From NCBI GenBank assembly GCA_016788945.1, contig JAEUSA010000341.1, positions 1-12,246 on the forward strand: 12,246 nucleotides of DNA, written 5' to 3'. Positions 1 to 8,064 of this stretch are shown piece after piece (the first letter of the stretch is position 1; each line of letters begins with the position of its first letter). Position numbers and translations under genes: made by a program. The notes beneath the pieces are model-generated. The model made no database searches, was not told the origin of the DNA, and saw only the letters and a list, made by a program, of their open reading frames with translations. Source of the stretch: Leptospiraceae bacterium (GTDB lineage: Bacteria; Spirochaetota; Leptospiria; Turneriellales; Turneriellaceae).

Positions 1-123
1 GCTCAATTAGCATATGCCATTTGGTAAATTGATTTGCACCGCATCAAGGCCTCAAAAACCGATCTTAAATGCATTGCGGCATCGGGGGCATAGCCACCCA
101 ATACCGGAAAAATCTGAGGGCAA

Positions 124-1986
124 ATGAAGCCAGACACCACACACACTACTAAGGCACATGAGAAGATACACGGCGCGACCGTGCGCTTTACCGGCGATTC
201 GGGCGACGGTATGCAGCTCGTCGGCGCACAGTTCACGCAGGTAACCGGCCTTGCCGGTAACGACGTCATGACATTCCCGGATTTTCCCGCAGAGATACGC
301 GCGCCGCAGGGCACGACCGCCGGCGTTTCGGGTTTTCAGGTGCATTTCGGCGACCACCATATTTATACACCGGGTGACAAGGTCGATGTACTCGTTGCCA
401 TGAACCCGGCCGCTCTCAAGGCGAATCTGAAAGATTTACGCGAACGCGGCGTGCTGCTCGTCAATTCTGACGAATTCGATGAAAAAAATCTCACGAAAGT
501 TGATTACCAGACGAACCCGTTGGAAGGCGATGAACTTAAGCACAAGTATCGTTTGATCGCTGCGCCGATTACCGAATCAACCCGGCGCGCGCTTGCCGAA
601 TCGGGTTTGTCGACGAAAGAAATCGATCGCTGCAAAAACTTTTTTGCGTTAGGCCTGACGTACTGGATGTTCAGCCGTGATATTGAAAAAACCAAAAAAT
701 GGCTCGAAGCGCAATTTGCCAAGAAACCTCATCTCGCGAAGGCGAACATACAGGTGCTCGAAGCCGGTTATCATTATGCCGAGACAACCGAACTTTTCGA
801 TGTCTCATACGAAATTACCAAGGCGGAGTTCTCGCCGGGAACCTACCGCAATATTACAGGAAATTCGGCTCTCGCCTTAGGCCTCGTCGCTGCAGCAGAT
901 CTCGCGGGTCTTCCCGCGCTGTACGCTGGTTACCCGATCACTCCTGCATCCGACATTCTGCACGAGCTGTCGAAATATAAAAACTACAACGTTAAAACGT
1001 TTCAGACCGAAGATGAGATTGCGGCTGCCTGCGCAGCGATCGGCGCGTCATATGGCGGTTCGCTTGGTATCACCGCTTCTTCTGGGCCAGGTGTTGCCCT
1101 GAAATCAGAAGCGATCAACCTCGCGGTGATGACCGAATTGCCGGTCGTTGTCATAGACGTACAGCGCGCCGGCCCTTCTACCGGTATGCCGACCAAGAAC
1201 GAACAAACCGACCTCTTAATGGCGCTCTATGGACGCAACGGCGAGAGCCCCGTGCCGGTCGTTGCCGCGCAGTCGCCAGCCGATTGTTTCGACGCGGCCA
1301 TCGAAGCAACACGCCTCGCACTCAAGTTCATGACGCCGGTGTTTCTGCTTTCCGACGCGTACATCGCGAACAGCTCAGAGCCATGGAAAATTCCCGAGGT
1401 CGAAAACCTTCCCGAAATCGATACCAATAAAATTCAGGCGGGTGAATCGCGCGAAGGTTACAAAGTGTATGGCCGCGCGGCTGACACCCTTGCGCGCCGC
1501 TGGCCAGTACCGGGCACCCCGGGCTTCGAGCACCGCATCGGCGGTATCGAAAAAGATGAAAACGGAAACATTAACTATGATCCGGAAAACCACGACAAGA
1601 TGGTGAACCTGCGCCAGGCGAAGATCAACAAAATTGCAGATTTTATCCCTGAACTCGAAGCTTATCCCGAGAACAAAGGTGGCCTGCTGGTGCTGGGTTG
1701 GGGGTCAACCTACGGTGCGATACGCGAAGCTGTGCTGCGCGTACGCAAACTCGGTTACAGTGTTTCGCATGCGCACCTCAGACACCTCAATCCGTTTCCC
1801 AAGAATATCGAGAAAGTGCTGCGTTCATTCGAAAAGGTGCTGATTCCCGAACTCAACCTCGGTCAGCTGGGTTTGATTATTCGCGGCAAATATCTGATTC
1901 CTGCAGTACAATATAACAAGGTGCGCGGGCGCCCGTTCGGCATTGAAGAAATGGAACAGGTGATCATCAACACAATTAAGGGTTAA
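124..1986 (+). CDS. korA: 2-oxoglutarate:ferredoxin oxidoreductase, fused gamma-alpha subunit
   Basis: Large subunit of the thiamine-diphosphate enzyme that oxidatively decarboxylates 2-oxoglutarate to succinyl-CoA and reduces ferredoxin (TCA cycle, cytoplasm). The 620 residues show the fused layout. A gamma (POR) domain spans about 17-195 and opens with GATVRFTGDSGDGM. The alpha pyrimidine-binding domain starts at G246, with YPITPASD at 270-277 and GPSTGMPT at 350-357. A C-terminal domain II contains GQLGLIIRGKY. The YPITP and GPSTG motifs are typical of KorA-type enzymes, and gamma-alpha fusion is the norm for the two-subunit form. The ATG at 124 has GAGGG at 116-120, an unusually short spacing of 3 nt. 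korB follows after 2 nt, so the two are surely co-expressed. Substrate choice (2-oxoglutarate rather than another 2-oxoacid) is inferred from overall similarity. Confidence 0.93.
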   Translation: MKPDTTHTTKAHEKIHGATVRFTGDSGDGMQLVGAQFTQVTGLAGNDVMTFPDFPAEIRAPQGTTAGVSGFQVHFGDHHIYTPGDKVDVLVAMNPAALKANLKDLRERGVLLVNSDEFDEKNLTKVDYQTNPLEGDELKHKYRLIAAPITESTRRALAESGLSTKEIDRCKNFFALGLTYWMFSRDIEKTKKWLEAQFAKKPHLAKANIQVLEAGYHYAETTELFDVSYEITKAEFSPGTYRNITGNSALALGLVAAADLAGLPALYAGYPITPASDILHELSKYKNYNVKTFQTEDEIAAACAAIGASYGGSLGITASSGPGVALKSEAINLAVMTELPVVVIDVQRAGPSTGMPTKNEQTDLLMALYGRNGESPVPVVAAQSPADCFDAAIEATRLALKFMTPVFLLSDAYIANSSEPWKIPEVENLPEIDTNKIQAGESREGYKVYGRAADTLARRWPVPGTPGFEHRIGGIEKDENGNINYDPENHDKMVNLRQAKINKIADFIPELEAYPENKGGLLVLGWGSTYGAIREAVLRVRKLGYSVSHAHLRHLNPFPKNIEKVLRSFEKVLIPELNLGQLGLIIRGKYLIPAVQYNKVRGRPFGIEEMEQVIINTIKG

Positions 1987-1988
1987 AT

Positions 1989-2990
1989 ATGTCACAGGCA
2001 GTACTCACAAAAAAAGATTTCGCGTCAGACCAGACAGTGCGCTGGTGCCCCGGTTGCGGTGATTACGGTATACTCACCGCCGTGCAAAAAACTATGCCGG
2101 AGCTTGGCATAGCGAAAGAAAATATCGCTTTTGTTTCCGGCATCGGTTGTTCGTCGCGCTTCCCTTATTACATGAATACCTATGGCTTTCATACGATTCA
2201 CGGCCGCGCGCCGGCAATTGCTTCGGGGCTCAAGCTTACCCGCCCTGATTTATCTGTGTGGATGGTTACCGGCGACGGCGATGCACTCTCCATCGGCGGC
2301 AACCACCTGATTCACATTCTGCGGCGTAATCTCGATATTAACATTCTGCTGTTCAACAATGAAATCTACGGTCTGACCAAGGGTCAGTATTCACCGACGA
2401 GTGCCAAGGGCACGGTGGCAAAGTCAACGCCTGATGGTTCTGTCGATACGCCATTCTCTCCGCTTCGACTCGCGATCGGTGCCGGCGGATCATTTATGGC
2501 GCGTACGTTCGACAAAGATATGAAGCACATGGAAAAAACGGTGAAAGCCGCGCACCAGCACAAAGGCACATCGTTTGTCGAAGTGCTGCAAAACTGCGTC
2601 ATCTTCAATGACGAAGTTTTTGAACCGGTTGTCGGCAAAGAAAACCGTCACGATACAATGATATTTGTCGAGCATGGCCAGAAGATGCTTTTCGGTAAGG
2701 ACAACTCCAAAGGTCTCCGGCTCAATCATGGTACGTTCGATGTGATCTCCGCAGTCGATAATCCTGATCAGGTCGCTGTCTACGACGAATCGGACCCGCA
2801 TTTCTTGCAGACATTCGAAGCAGTTGGTGGTAAGAACGGTATTCCCGTACCCTTCGGCGTGCTGTACCGTGAAAACCGCAGCACCTATGAAGACGATGTC
2901 GAAGCGCAGGTACAGTCAGTCATTGCGAAAAAAGGCAAAGGCGATCTGCGCAAGCTGCTGCACGCAGCAGAAACCTGGGAAGTTCGTTAG
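1989..2990 (+). CDS. korB: 2-oxoglutarate:ferredoxin oxidoreductase, beta subunit
   Basis: Small subunit of the KorAB enzyme; it binds thiamine diphosphate and one [4Fe-4S] cluster that passes electrons to ferredoxin. Four cysteines sit where family cluster ligands are expected: C20 and C23 in WCPGCGDYG, C54 in SGIGCSSR, and C203 in LQNCVIFND. The thiamine-diphosphate/magnesium motif is visible as GDGDALSIGGNH at 95-106 followed by NNEIYGLTKGQ at 123-133. The 333 residues match a beta subunit without an extra ferredoxin domain. An AAGGG lies upstream of the ATG, overlapping the end of korA. No separate delta or ferredoxin subunit gene follows; the next gene is on the other strand. Confidence 0.94.
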   Translation: MSQAVLTKKDFASDQTVRWCPGCGDYGILTAVQKTMPELGIAKENIAFVSGIGCSSRFPYYMNTYGFHTIHGRAPAIASGLKLTRPDLSVWMVTGDGDALSIGGNHLIHILRRNLDINILLFNNEIYGLTKGQYSPTSAKGTVAKSTPDGSVDTPFSPLRLAIGAGGSFMARTFDKDMKHMEKTVKAAHQHKGTSFVEVLQNCVIFNDEVFEPVVGKENRHDTMIFVEHGQKMLFGKDNSKGLRLNHGTFDVISAVDNPDQVAVYDESDPHFLQTFEAVGGKNGIPVPFGVLYRENRSTYEDDVEAQVQSVIAKKGKGDLRKLLHAAETWEVR

Positions 2991-3022
2991 TCTTTTAGAG
3001 AAAAATCGCCACCGAAACGATT

Positions 3023-3787
3023 TTAAAGATCTACTTCGGCGCTGACTGCCGAAGGCAGTATCAATAGTTGCACCCTTTTAGCCGCCGGCGGTATCTTTAG
3101 ATTCAAGCTCTTGTCATATTGCGGAATCTGCGGTCCGTGCACGACGATGCGCAAGGGATAACTGCCGGGCAGAAAAAAGAATTCTGCGTCGCCGCGCGTA
3201 TCGACGGGGCCGTCAGCGCCGAAGCGATGATGGTAAACGCTGCGCAGGCCGACGAACAGGGTAATGTCATGCTGATGTTGCCCGTACTGATCGCTTAACG
3301 CCAGCGTCACGGCTTGCCCCGAAGTGATCAGCCGTTCTTTTGCCATAACGATCTGCTCGACGATATTGCGCCATTGCGCGCGTGCTGCCTCGGGAATCAT
3401 TGTCATACCTGCGTCGCTCTTGCTGATTGTCTTTTTTCCCGCCGTAACCTGCACCGAGATGCCGCCGCGATCGTGTATTTTTTCGCGTTTCTGCCCGATC
3501 GCTTGGAATTTGTTCTTTTTCAGCGTGTGGTAAAGCTCGCGTAGCGCATCAGTACCGACCGGAAAAAACAGCTTGCTGGTCTTACGGTGTGCGTATGTTT
3601 CAAAATAGCCGAATTCCGCCGAAAAATAGATATGCTCACCTTCTGGACGCATGCCGCCGCCCTGCGTAAGGTAGATGCTGAAATCTGCAGGCATCTGTTC
3701 CGGCAGGCCGCCCCCGGCTGCCGGCAATGAGCTCAACAGAGCGATAATAATGAAACCGGTCACCTTCACAGGGTTAACGTATAGCAT
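3023..3787 (-). CDS. secreted protein of unknown function
   Basis: I do not recognise this gene. The ATG at 3787 gives 254 residues beginning MLYVNPVKVTGFIIIALLSS, a short basic stretch and hydrophobic core followed by small residues (PAAGGG), which looks like a signal peptide. An in-frame TTG at 3811 would add eight residues ahead of it and is less likely. The middle (about 45-165) alternates predicted strands with a helix containing LRELYHTLKKNKF and then a segment GGISVQVTAGKKT. This resembles the layout of small periplasmic or lipoprotein domains such as DUF6438, but the match is only by eye. The C-terminal part contains GDAEFFFLPGSYPLRIVV, which could be a transthyretin-like or carboxypeptidase-regulatory-like beta-sandwich. 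It is convergent with korB (32-nt gap) and divergent from the symporter gene. Confidence 0.72.
   Translation of the reverse strand: MLYVNPVKVTGFIIIALLSSLPAAGGGLPEQMPADFSIYLTQGGGMRPEGEHIYFSAEFGYFETYAHRKTSKLFFPVGTDALRELYHTLKKNKFQAIGQKREKIHDRGGISVQVTAGKKTISKSDAGMTMIPEAARAQWRNIVEQIVMAKERLITSGQAVTLALSDQYGQHQHDITLFVGLRSVYHHRFGADGPVDTRGDAEFFFLPGSYPLRIVVHGPQIPQYDKSLNLKIPPAAKRVQLLILPSAVSAEVDL
3034..3059. terminator. overlapping hairpins downstream of korB (possible terminator)
   Basis: CTTCGGC (3034-3040) and GCCGAAG (3048-3054) form a perfect 7-bp stem with a 7-nt loop, starting 44 nt after the korB stop. An alternative 6-bp stem, ACTGCC-GAA-GGCAGT (3045-3059), overlaps and excludes it. No T-run follows on either strand, so this is at best a weak or factor-dependent terminator. 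It also lies inside the last codons of the convergent minus-strand gene, so it may be chance. Confidence 0.25.
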
Positions 3788-3866
3788 GTCCGCACGCGCC
3801 GTCGAGCACAATGAATGAGTAGCCGAGCTAACTGAACTTTCGTGGCTGTCGTTACGGTGGTGGGCA

Positions 3867-5393
3867 TTGGCAGAAGATAACGTAACTTATTCATCAGATG
3901 AGCGTTTTGAACGCCTGCGCAGCCGCATAGGGCTTGCGCTGGGGCCATTGCTCGCAATCGGCATTGCTCTGTTACCAATGCCCGCCCTGACACCGGCCGC
4001 GCATACGCTCGCAGCGATTCTTACTCTCGTGATTGTCTGGTGGGTCACCGAACCGCTGCCGATTCCGGTGACGGGGCTCATCGGCCTCGCACTCTGCGTT
4101 CTTCTTGGTGTCGAGAGTTCACGCAAGGTATTTGCCGCATTTTCTGATCCGGTAATCTTTCTGTTTATTGGTAGTTTTATTCTGGCACAGGCGATGTCGC
4201 TACACAAGCTTGATGAGCGCCTCGCATTCAGTATTCTCGCTTTGCCGGGCGTTGCCAACCATCCGTTGTCCATTTTGTTCGTATTTGGCCTGCTCGCCTC
4301 GGTGTTGTCGATGTGGGTGAGTAACACCGCGACGACCGCGATGCTGTTGCCGATCGGTATCGGTGTGTTGCATACGGTGCGCCAACTCGAGGTGAAAGAG
4401 TTTCCCGACGCTGCGCAACGCCTACCGACCGTGCAACAATTGCGCTTCTCTTCTGCGCTGGTGCTGATCATGGCATTCGGTGCGGGTGTTGGCGGTGTGG
4501 CGACACCCGTCGGTAGCCCACCCAACCTGATCGGCATCGGCCTGATTGACCAGATACTCGGTGTAAAAATCAGCTTCTTTCAATGGATGCGGCTTGGTTT
4601 ACCGCTCGCGCTGGTCATGTTTCTGGTCGTGTTCGCGGTTCTGGCATTAATGTTTCCCTCAGAACTCAAGGCAATGCATGGCGCCTCTTCTTACATACGC
4701 GAGAAAAAGCGCGCTCTCGGCCCTTTGCGTCGCGGTGAAAAGAATGTACTACATGCCTTCGGGTTGACCGTCGTGTTGTGGGTGGCTCCCGGGTTGTTGT
4801 CGCTGTTTTTACCCGCGACGCATCCCGTTTTGTCTTGGTACGCGGCACATCTGCCTGAGGCGGTTGCAGCGCTGATCGGTGCAGGATTACTCTTTGTTCT
4901 GCCGGTGAATTTTGCTAAAAGCGAATTTACCACCAACTGGAAAAATGCCGCCGAAATTGACTGGGGCACCGTACTGCTGTTCGGCTGCGGGCTGACGTTC
5001 GGTGCGCTGATGTTCACGACCGGTTTAGCGACCGCGATGGGGTCCGGGCTTTTGCAGGCGCTGGGGCTCAAAAGTCTGTGGAGCATCACGCTCATGTCGA
5101 TCATTCTTTCTGTAATCATTACCGATTTTGCCTCGAACACGGCTGCGGCGAACATGGTGATTCCGGTGGTGATTTCGATCTCACAGGCGGCGGGAGTAAA
5201 TCCGGTGCCACCTGCGTTAGGGGCATGCATCGGCGCGAGTTTTGCTTTTTTGCTGCCGGTCTCGACACCGCCCAATGCAATTGCCTATGCTTCGGGCATG
5301 TTGCCCATCACACGCATGATCAAAAGCGGTGCTATTCTGAGTCTGTTGGGTGTCGGCGTCATCTATGCCGGCGTGACGTTGCTGATCAATTAA
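3867..5393 (+). CDS. SLC13/DASS family sodium:anion (dicarboxylate or sulfate) symporter
   Basis: Inner-membrane secondary transporter of 508 mostly hydrophobic residues with two inverted repeats, as expected for the divalent anion:Na+ symporter family (ion transporter superfamily). Repeat 1 carries SNT at 152-154 and TPVGSPPN at 213-220. Repeat 2 carries TDFASNT at 419-425 and STPPN at 466-470. In family structures the SNT motifs bind substrate carboxylates and neighbouring loops bind sodium. Both SNT motifs are intact, so it is probably functional. Substrate cannot be read from sequence: C4-dicarboxylates or citrate would fit the KorAB neighbourhood, and sulfate is possible. The start is a TTG at 3867 preceded by GGTGG; the first ATG is only at codon 38, inside the first membrane segment, so TTG is preferred. 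Its TAA overlaps the stop of the convergent DUF2490 gene. Confidence 0.9.
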   Translation: MAEDNVTYSSDERFERLRSRIGLALGPLLAIGIALLPMPALTPAAHTLAAILTLVIVWWVTEPLPIPVTGLIGLALCVLLGVESSRKVFAAFSDPVIFLFIGSFILAQAMSLHKLDERLAFSILALPGVANHPLSILFVFGLLASVLSMWVSNTATTAMLLPIGIGVLHTVRQLEVKEFPDAAQRLPTVQQLRFSSALVLIMAFGAGVGGVATPVGSPPNLIGIGLIDQILGVKISFFQWMRLGLPLALVMFLVVFAVLALMFPSELKAMHGASSYIREKKRALGPLRRGEKNVLHAFGLTVVLWVAPGLLSLFLPATHPVLSWYAAHLPEAVAALIGAGLLFVLPVNFAKSEFTTNWKNAAEIDWGTVLLFGCGLTFGALMFTTGLATAMGSGLLQALGLKSLWSITLMSIILSVIITDFASNTAAANMVIPVVISISQAAGVNPVPPALGACIGASFAFLLPVSTPPNAIAYASGMLPITRMIKSGAILSLLGVGVIYAGVTLLIN

Positions 5394-6160
5394 GGGTCAC
5401 GGTGCAGCAGGTCGTCGTGTTCGGTTTCGGCGGGCTTGTCCGAACCGAATGCATGCGTGACCCACAGCGTCGTCGTGTGGTAATGATTAAACGTTGCGGC
5501 GGCCGACGCCGGCACGTAACGGTACATATATCCGCCCTGAATAGTTAATCCACCCGTTTGGTACCCGAGCATCACATAGCTGCGCGTCTGGTCGAGCTGG
5601 TTGCCGGTAATGTGCTCGGCGAAATTCAGCAGAATTTCATTGCCCACGACGACAAACGGTGTTTCATTCCAAAGGCGTATGCCGATGAGCGGCCGGCGAA
5701 AAGACAGCATAAAGCGCAGCCGATGGTTAAACGTAAAACCATCCTGAATCTGCCCTGCCGCCGTGTTCTCGCGGAAGCGCGCCTCGTAACGCACACGGTT
5801 GCTGAACGTATATTTCGTGCCGAGCGGCAGGTTCATTAACAGCTGCGCCCAGGGACGGTGTTCGAAACGGTTGAGTTTGTCGATGCCCGACCCTGCGACC
5901 GACAGCAGTGCCCACGCATATCCGCCCGTGAAGCTCACCTGCTGGCTCAGATGCCGGCTGATGCCATGCCGCGACACGAAGAAGGATGTCGGTACGATAT
6001 GCCAGTCATTCCACAGCGAATATTTCGGCGAGAGGCGCCACGAAGTGATGTAGCCGAGCCAATACTGTGCCGAAACATCATCGCTGCGGTTAACCGCTGC
6101 AATATTGCCGGCGAAGACAGAGAGGAAAACAAAGATCGCTGCGCGTTTGGCTAAGGGCAT
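5390..6160 (-). CDS. DUF2490 family outer-membrane beta-barrel protein
   Basis: Predicted outer-membrane barrel of 256 residues. The signal peptide reads MPLAKRAAIFVFLSVFAGNI and ends near AA-V. The rest alternates hydrophobic and polar residues with many aromatic residues: SAQYWLGYITSWRLSPKYSL near the N-terminus, YTFSNRVRYEARF, FNHRLRFMLSFRRPL and WNETPF in the middle, and TRSYVMLGYQ near the end. These match my recollection of DUF2490, whose function is unknown. The ATG at 6160 shares its A with the pyrC TGA (TGATG), which favours translational coupling. An in-frame ATG at 6178 would add six residues (MADCRL) ahead of the basic start and is the alternative. The stop lies in a TTAA shared with the convergent symporter gene. 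Confidence 0.82.
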   Translation of the reverse strand: MPLAKRAAIFVFLSVFAGNIAAVNRSDDVSAQYWLGYITSWRLSPKYSLWNDWHIVPTSFFVSRHGISRHLSQQVSFTGGYAWALLSVAGSGIDKLNRFEHRPWAQLLMNLPLGTKYTFSNRVRYEARFRENTAAGQIQDGFTFNHRLRFMLSFRRPLIGIRLWNETPFVVVGNEILLNFAEHITGNQLDQTRSYVMLGYQTGGLTIQGGYMYRYVPASAAATFNHYHTTTLWVTHAFGSDKPAETEHDDLLHRDP

Positions 6161-7209
6161 CAAGCGACAATCTGCCATTCGAGTTCACCACCAGAGCGCA
6201 GCGGCACAACTTCGTTTGCGCCCATCACAAAACTTTTCGGCACGGCGGATTTTACTTTTTTCAGCTTTATTTTACCGGCATTGAGCGGCAGGCCATAGAA
6301 ACGTGGGCCAAATTCCGAGAGAAAACCTTCGAGCCTATCCAGGGCACCTGCGTTATCGAATGCCTCCGCATAAAGTTCGACTGCGGCATAGGCTGTGAAG
6401 ATGCCGGCGCAACCGCAGTCATTTTCTTTGGTGTGTTTTGCATGCGGAGCACTGTCGGTGCCGGCAAAAAATTTGGGATTTCCCGATATCGCCGCGGCCA
6501 CGAGCCGTTGGCGGTGCTCCTCGCGCTTCAGCACGGGCAGGCAATAGTGGTGCGGTCTGATACCGCCCGCAAAGAGCGCATTGCGGTTGAGTAACAGATG
6601 GTGCGCCGTGATCGTCGCCGCCACACGTTCGGTGGCGTTTTCAACAAAATCGGCGGCATCGCGCGTCGTGATGTGTTCGAACACCACGCGCAGATCGGGA
6701 AACCGGCGTACAAGCGGGTGCATGTCGCGCTCCATAAACAGGCGCTCGCGGTCAAAAACATCGGTCGCCGCATCGGTCACTTCGCCGTGAACGAGCAGGG
6801 GTAAATCCGCCTCTTGCATCGCCTCAAAAACGGGATAAAGATTCGTAAGAACGCTGACACCAGCTTCGCTGTTGGTCGTCGCGCCGGCGGGATAAAGTTT
6901 CACCGCGTGCACAAACCCGCTTTCTTTAGCGGCTTTGATTTCTGCCGCAGAAGTATCATTCGTCAGATAGAGCGTCATCAGTGGTTCAAACGCTAAACCT
7001 GCCGGCAGCGCCGATAAAATGCGGTCGCGGTAGGCTGCCGCTTCGCCCACCGTCGTGACTGGCGGCTTCAGGTTAGGCATCACGATGGCGCGGGCAAACT
7101 GGCGTGCAGTAAACGGCAGCACGCTCTGCATATCAGCACCGTCGCGCAGATGCAGATGCCAGTCGTCGCCCCGGCGTATTTCGATTTCGGTTCCGGGGTC
7201 TGAAGGCAT
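6160..7209 (-). CDS. pyrC: dihydroorotase (PyrC type)
   Basis: Zinc amidohydrolase that cyclises carbamoyl aspartate to dihydroorotate, the third step of de novo pyrimidine synthesis in the cytoplasm. The 349 residues match the short homodimeric E. coli PyrC type (about 348 aa). Active-site features are all visible: HLHLR with H18, H20 and R22; K104 in AVKLYPAGATTNS, the lysine that is carboxylated; H141 in LLVHGEV; H179 in VFEHITT; and D252/H256 in GTDSAPH. The substrate-binding segment MPNLKPPV is at 44-51. The ATG at 7209 has no clear Shine-Dalgarno sequence. It is first in a two-gene unit with the DUF2490 gene and divergent from the methyltransferase gene. No other pyr gene lies in the window. 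Confidence 0.96.
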   Translation of the reverse strand: MPSDPGTEIEIRRGDDWHLHLRDGADMQSVLPFTARQFARAIVMPNLKPPVTTVGEAAAYRDRILSALPAGLAFEPLMTLYLTNDTSAAEIKAAKESGFVHAVKLYPAGATTNSEAGVSVLTNLYPVFEAMQEADLPLLVHGEVTDAATDVFDRERLFMERDMHPLVRRFPDLRVVFEHITTRDAADFVENATERVAATITAHHLLLNRNALFAGGIRPHHYCLPVLKREEHRQRLVAAAISGNPKFFAGTDSAPHAKHTKENDCGCAGIFTAYAAVELYAEAFDNAGALDRLEGFLSEFGPRFYGLPLNAGKIKLKKVKSAVPKSFVMGANEVVPLRSGGELEWQIVA

Positions 7210-7303
7210 AGAGCGAAAGCGCTGCTGCAGCGACGCTGAAAAGCGAATTACATGCGGGCAAAATGTCGATTGTCGACTCCGCTGGTAAGCGAAGACCTGC
7301 CCG

Positions 7304-8056
7304 ATGAGCGAATCTACCCTAACGATTTGCGGTCTCGCGAGTGTTCGCTCGGTGGCGAAAGAGACGCCCTCATTGATCGAGCGCCTGTTCTTTACCGACG
7401 AGAACGCTCCACTGTTCGCCGACGCCTGCCGCTACCTCGCAGGGGTGCGCAAGACATACCGCATGGTGAGCGGCGATGAATTGCGCAAAATTACCGATAC
7501 CGCACACCATCAGGGGGCGGCAGCAATCATGCGTCGTCCCGAAGTGATTTCGCTCACAACGGCGTCTATTCTGGCTGCTGCGTTATGCCTGCACGACGTG
7601 ATGAATCCACATAATATAGGAGCCATTGCGCGCACCGCGGCTTTTTTCGGCATGCAGCAGATGATCGTCAGCCGCAAGACCTATGAGGCTGCGATGACTG
7701 CATCTGCCTGGCGGGTGGCCGAAGGTGGATTAACGCACATGGAAATGATGGCCTATGATTCGCCGGCGGAACTCTTTGCCTGGGCCGAGAGCCGTGCACG
7801 GTTGCTCGCAGCCGTCAAACCGGAGAAAAATCGTCGGCGTACGCTCACGGAGTTCCTGCGTGATAAAAACAAGGGGATGCCCGTGGTGTGCCTTGGTAAT
7901 GAAGAAGATGGATTACCCGCAGAGTTTGTCAGCCGCTGCAGCGGGCATTTTACGATACCCGGCAGCGGCAAGGTCGAATCACTCAACGTGTCGGTTGCCG
8001 CCGCGCTGTGTATACACGAACTCGCGAGACATCATTCTGGCCGCGGGCCAGAATGA
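7304..8056 (+). CDS. TrmH/SpoU family RNA 2'-O-ribose methyltransferase
   Basis: SPOUT-fold, S-adenosylmethionine-dependent enzyme that methylates a ribose 2'-OH in tRNA or rRNA. The 250 residues hold the two expected parts. The N-terminal substrate-binding domain (about 1-90) includes YRMVSGDELRKITDTAHHQG. The C-terminal catalytic domain has motif 1 NPHNIGAIARTAAFFG from 101 (N104, R110), motif 2 LGNEEDGL at 197-204, and motif 3 IPGSGKVESLNVSVAAALC from 218 (S226, N228). These are the knot-forming, cofactor-binding motifs. The exact target (23S rRNA, 16S rRNA or tRNA) cannot be told from sequence. The ATG at 7304 has no strong ribosome-binding site. The last codons and stop lie inside a 12-bp hairpin, and the pspA-like gene ends 8 nt later on the other strand. 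Confidence 0.93.
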   Translation: MSESTLTICGLASVRSVAKETPSLIERLFFTDENAPLFADACRYLAGVRKTYRMVSGDELRKITDTAHHQGAAAIMRRPEVISLTTASILAAALCLHDVMNPHNIGAIARTAAFFGMQQMIVSRKTYEAAMTASAWRVAEGGLTHMEMMAYDSPAELFAWAESRARLLAAVKPEKNRRRTLTEFLRDKNKGMPVVCLGNEEDGLPAEFVSRCSGHFTIPGSGKVESLNVSVAAALCIHELARHHSGRGPE

Positions 8057-8057
8057 T
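8031..8057. terminator. 12-bp perfect hairpin between convergent genes
   Basis: ATCATTCTGGCC (8031-8042) and GGCCAGAATGAT (8046-8057) pair perfectly around a 3-nt GCG loop. The stem covers the last codons and the TGA of the methyltransferase gene and sits 7 nt beyond the stop of the convergent pspA-like gene. On the plus strand a T5 run comes only 11 nt after the stem; on the minus strand there is none. A bidirectional terminator or transcript-end stabiliser is the simplest reading. Confidence 0.5.
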
Positions 8058-8064
8058 ACGAAGG

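Noticed and set aside
21..70. Possible promoter upstream of korA (TTGCAC and TTAAAT)
   Set aside because: The spacing between the two boxes is about 25 nt, too long for a standard sigma-70 promoter.
3..360. Two minus-strand reading frames over the 5' end of korA
   Set aside because: They are antisense to well-supported korA codons, have odd cysteine- and arginine-rich composition and match no family pattern that I know.
3887..4537. 216-codon minus-strand reading frame inside the symporter gene
   Set aside because: It is antisense to the SNT and PPN motifs of the symporter, is rich in R, T and S, and has no domain-like pattern.
4691..5275. 194-codon minus-strand frame inside the symporter gene
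   Set aside because: It is a shadow of the second symporter repeat with low-complexity composition.
5078..5548. 156-codon plus-strand frame spanning the end of the symporter gene
   Set aside because: It is an out-of-frame reading rich in C, H and R; both real genes around it have clear family motifs.
7265..7277. Palindrome GTCGA-TTG-TCGAC between pyrC and the methyltransferase gene
   Set aside because: The 5-bp arms are too short to claim an operator and no promoter elements accompany it.
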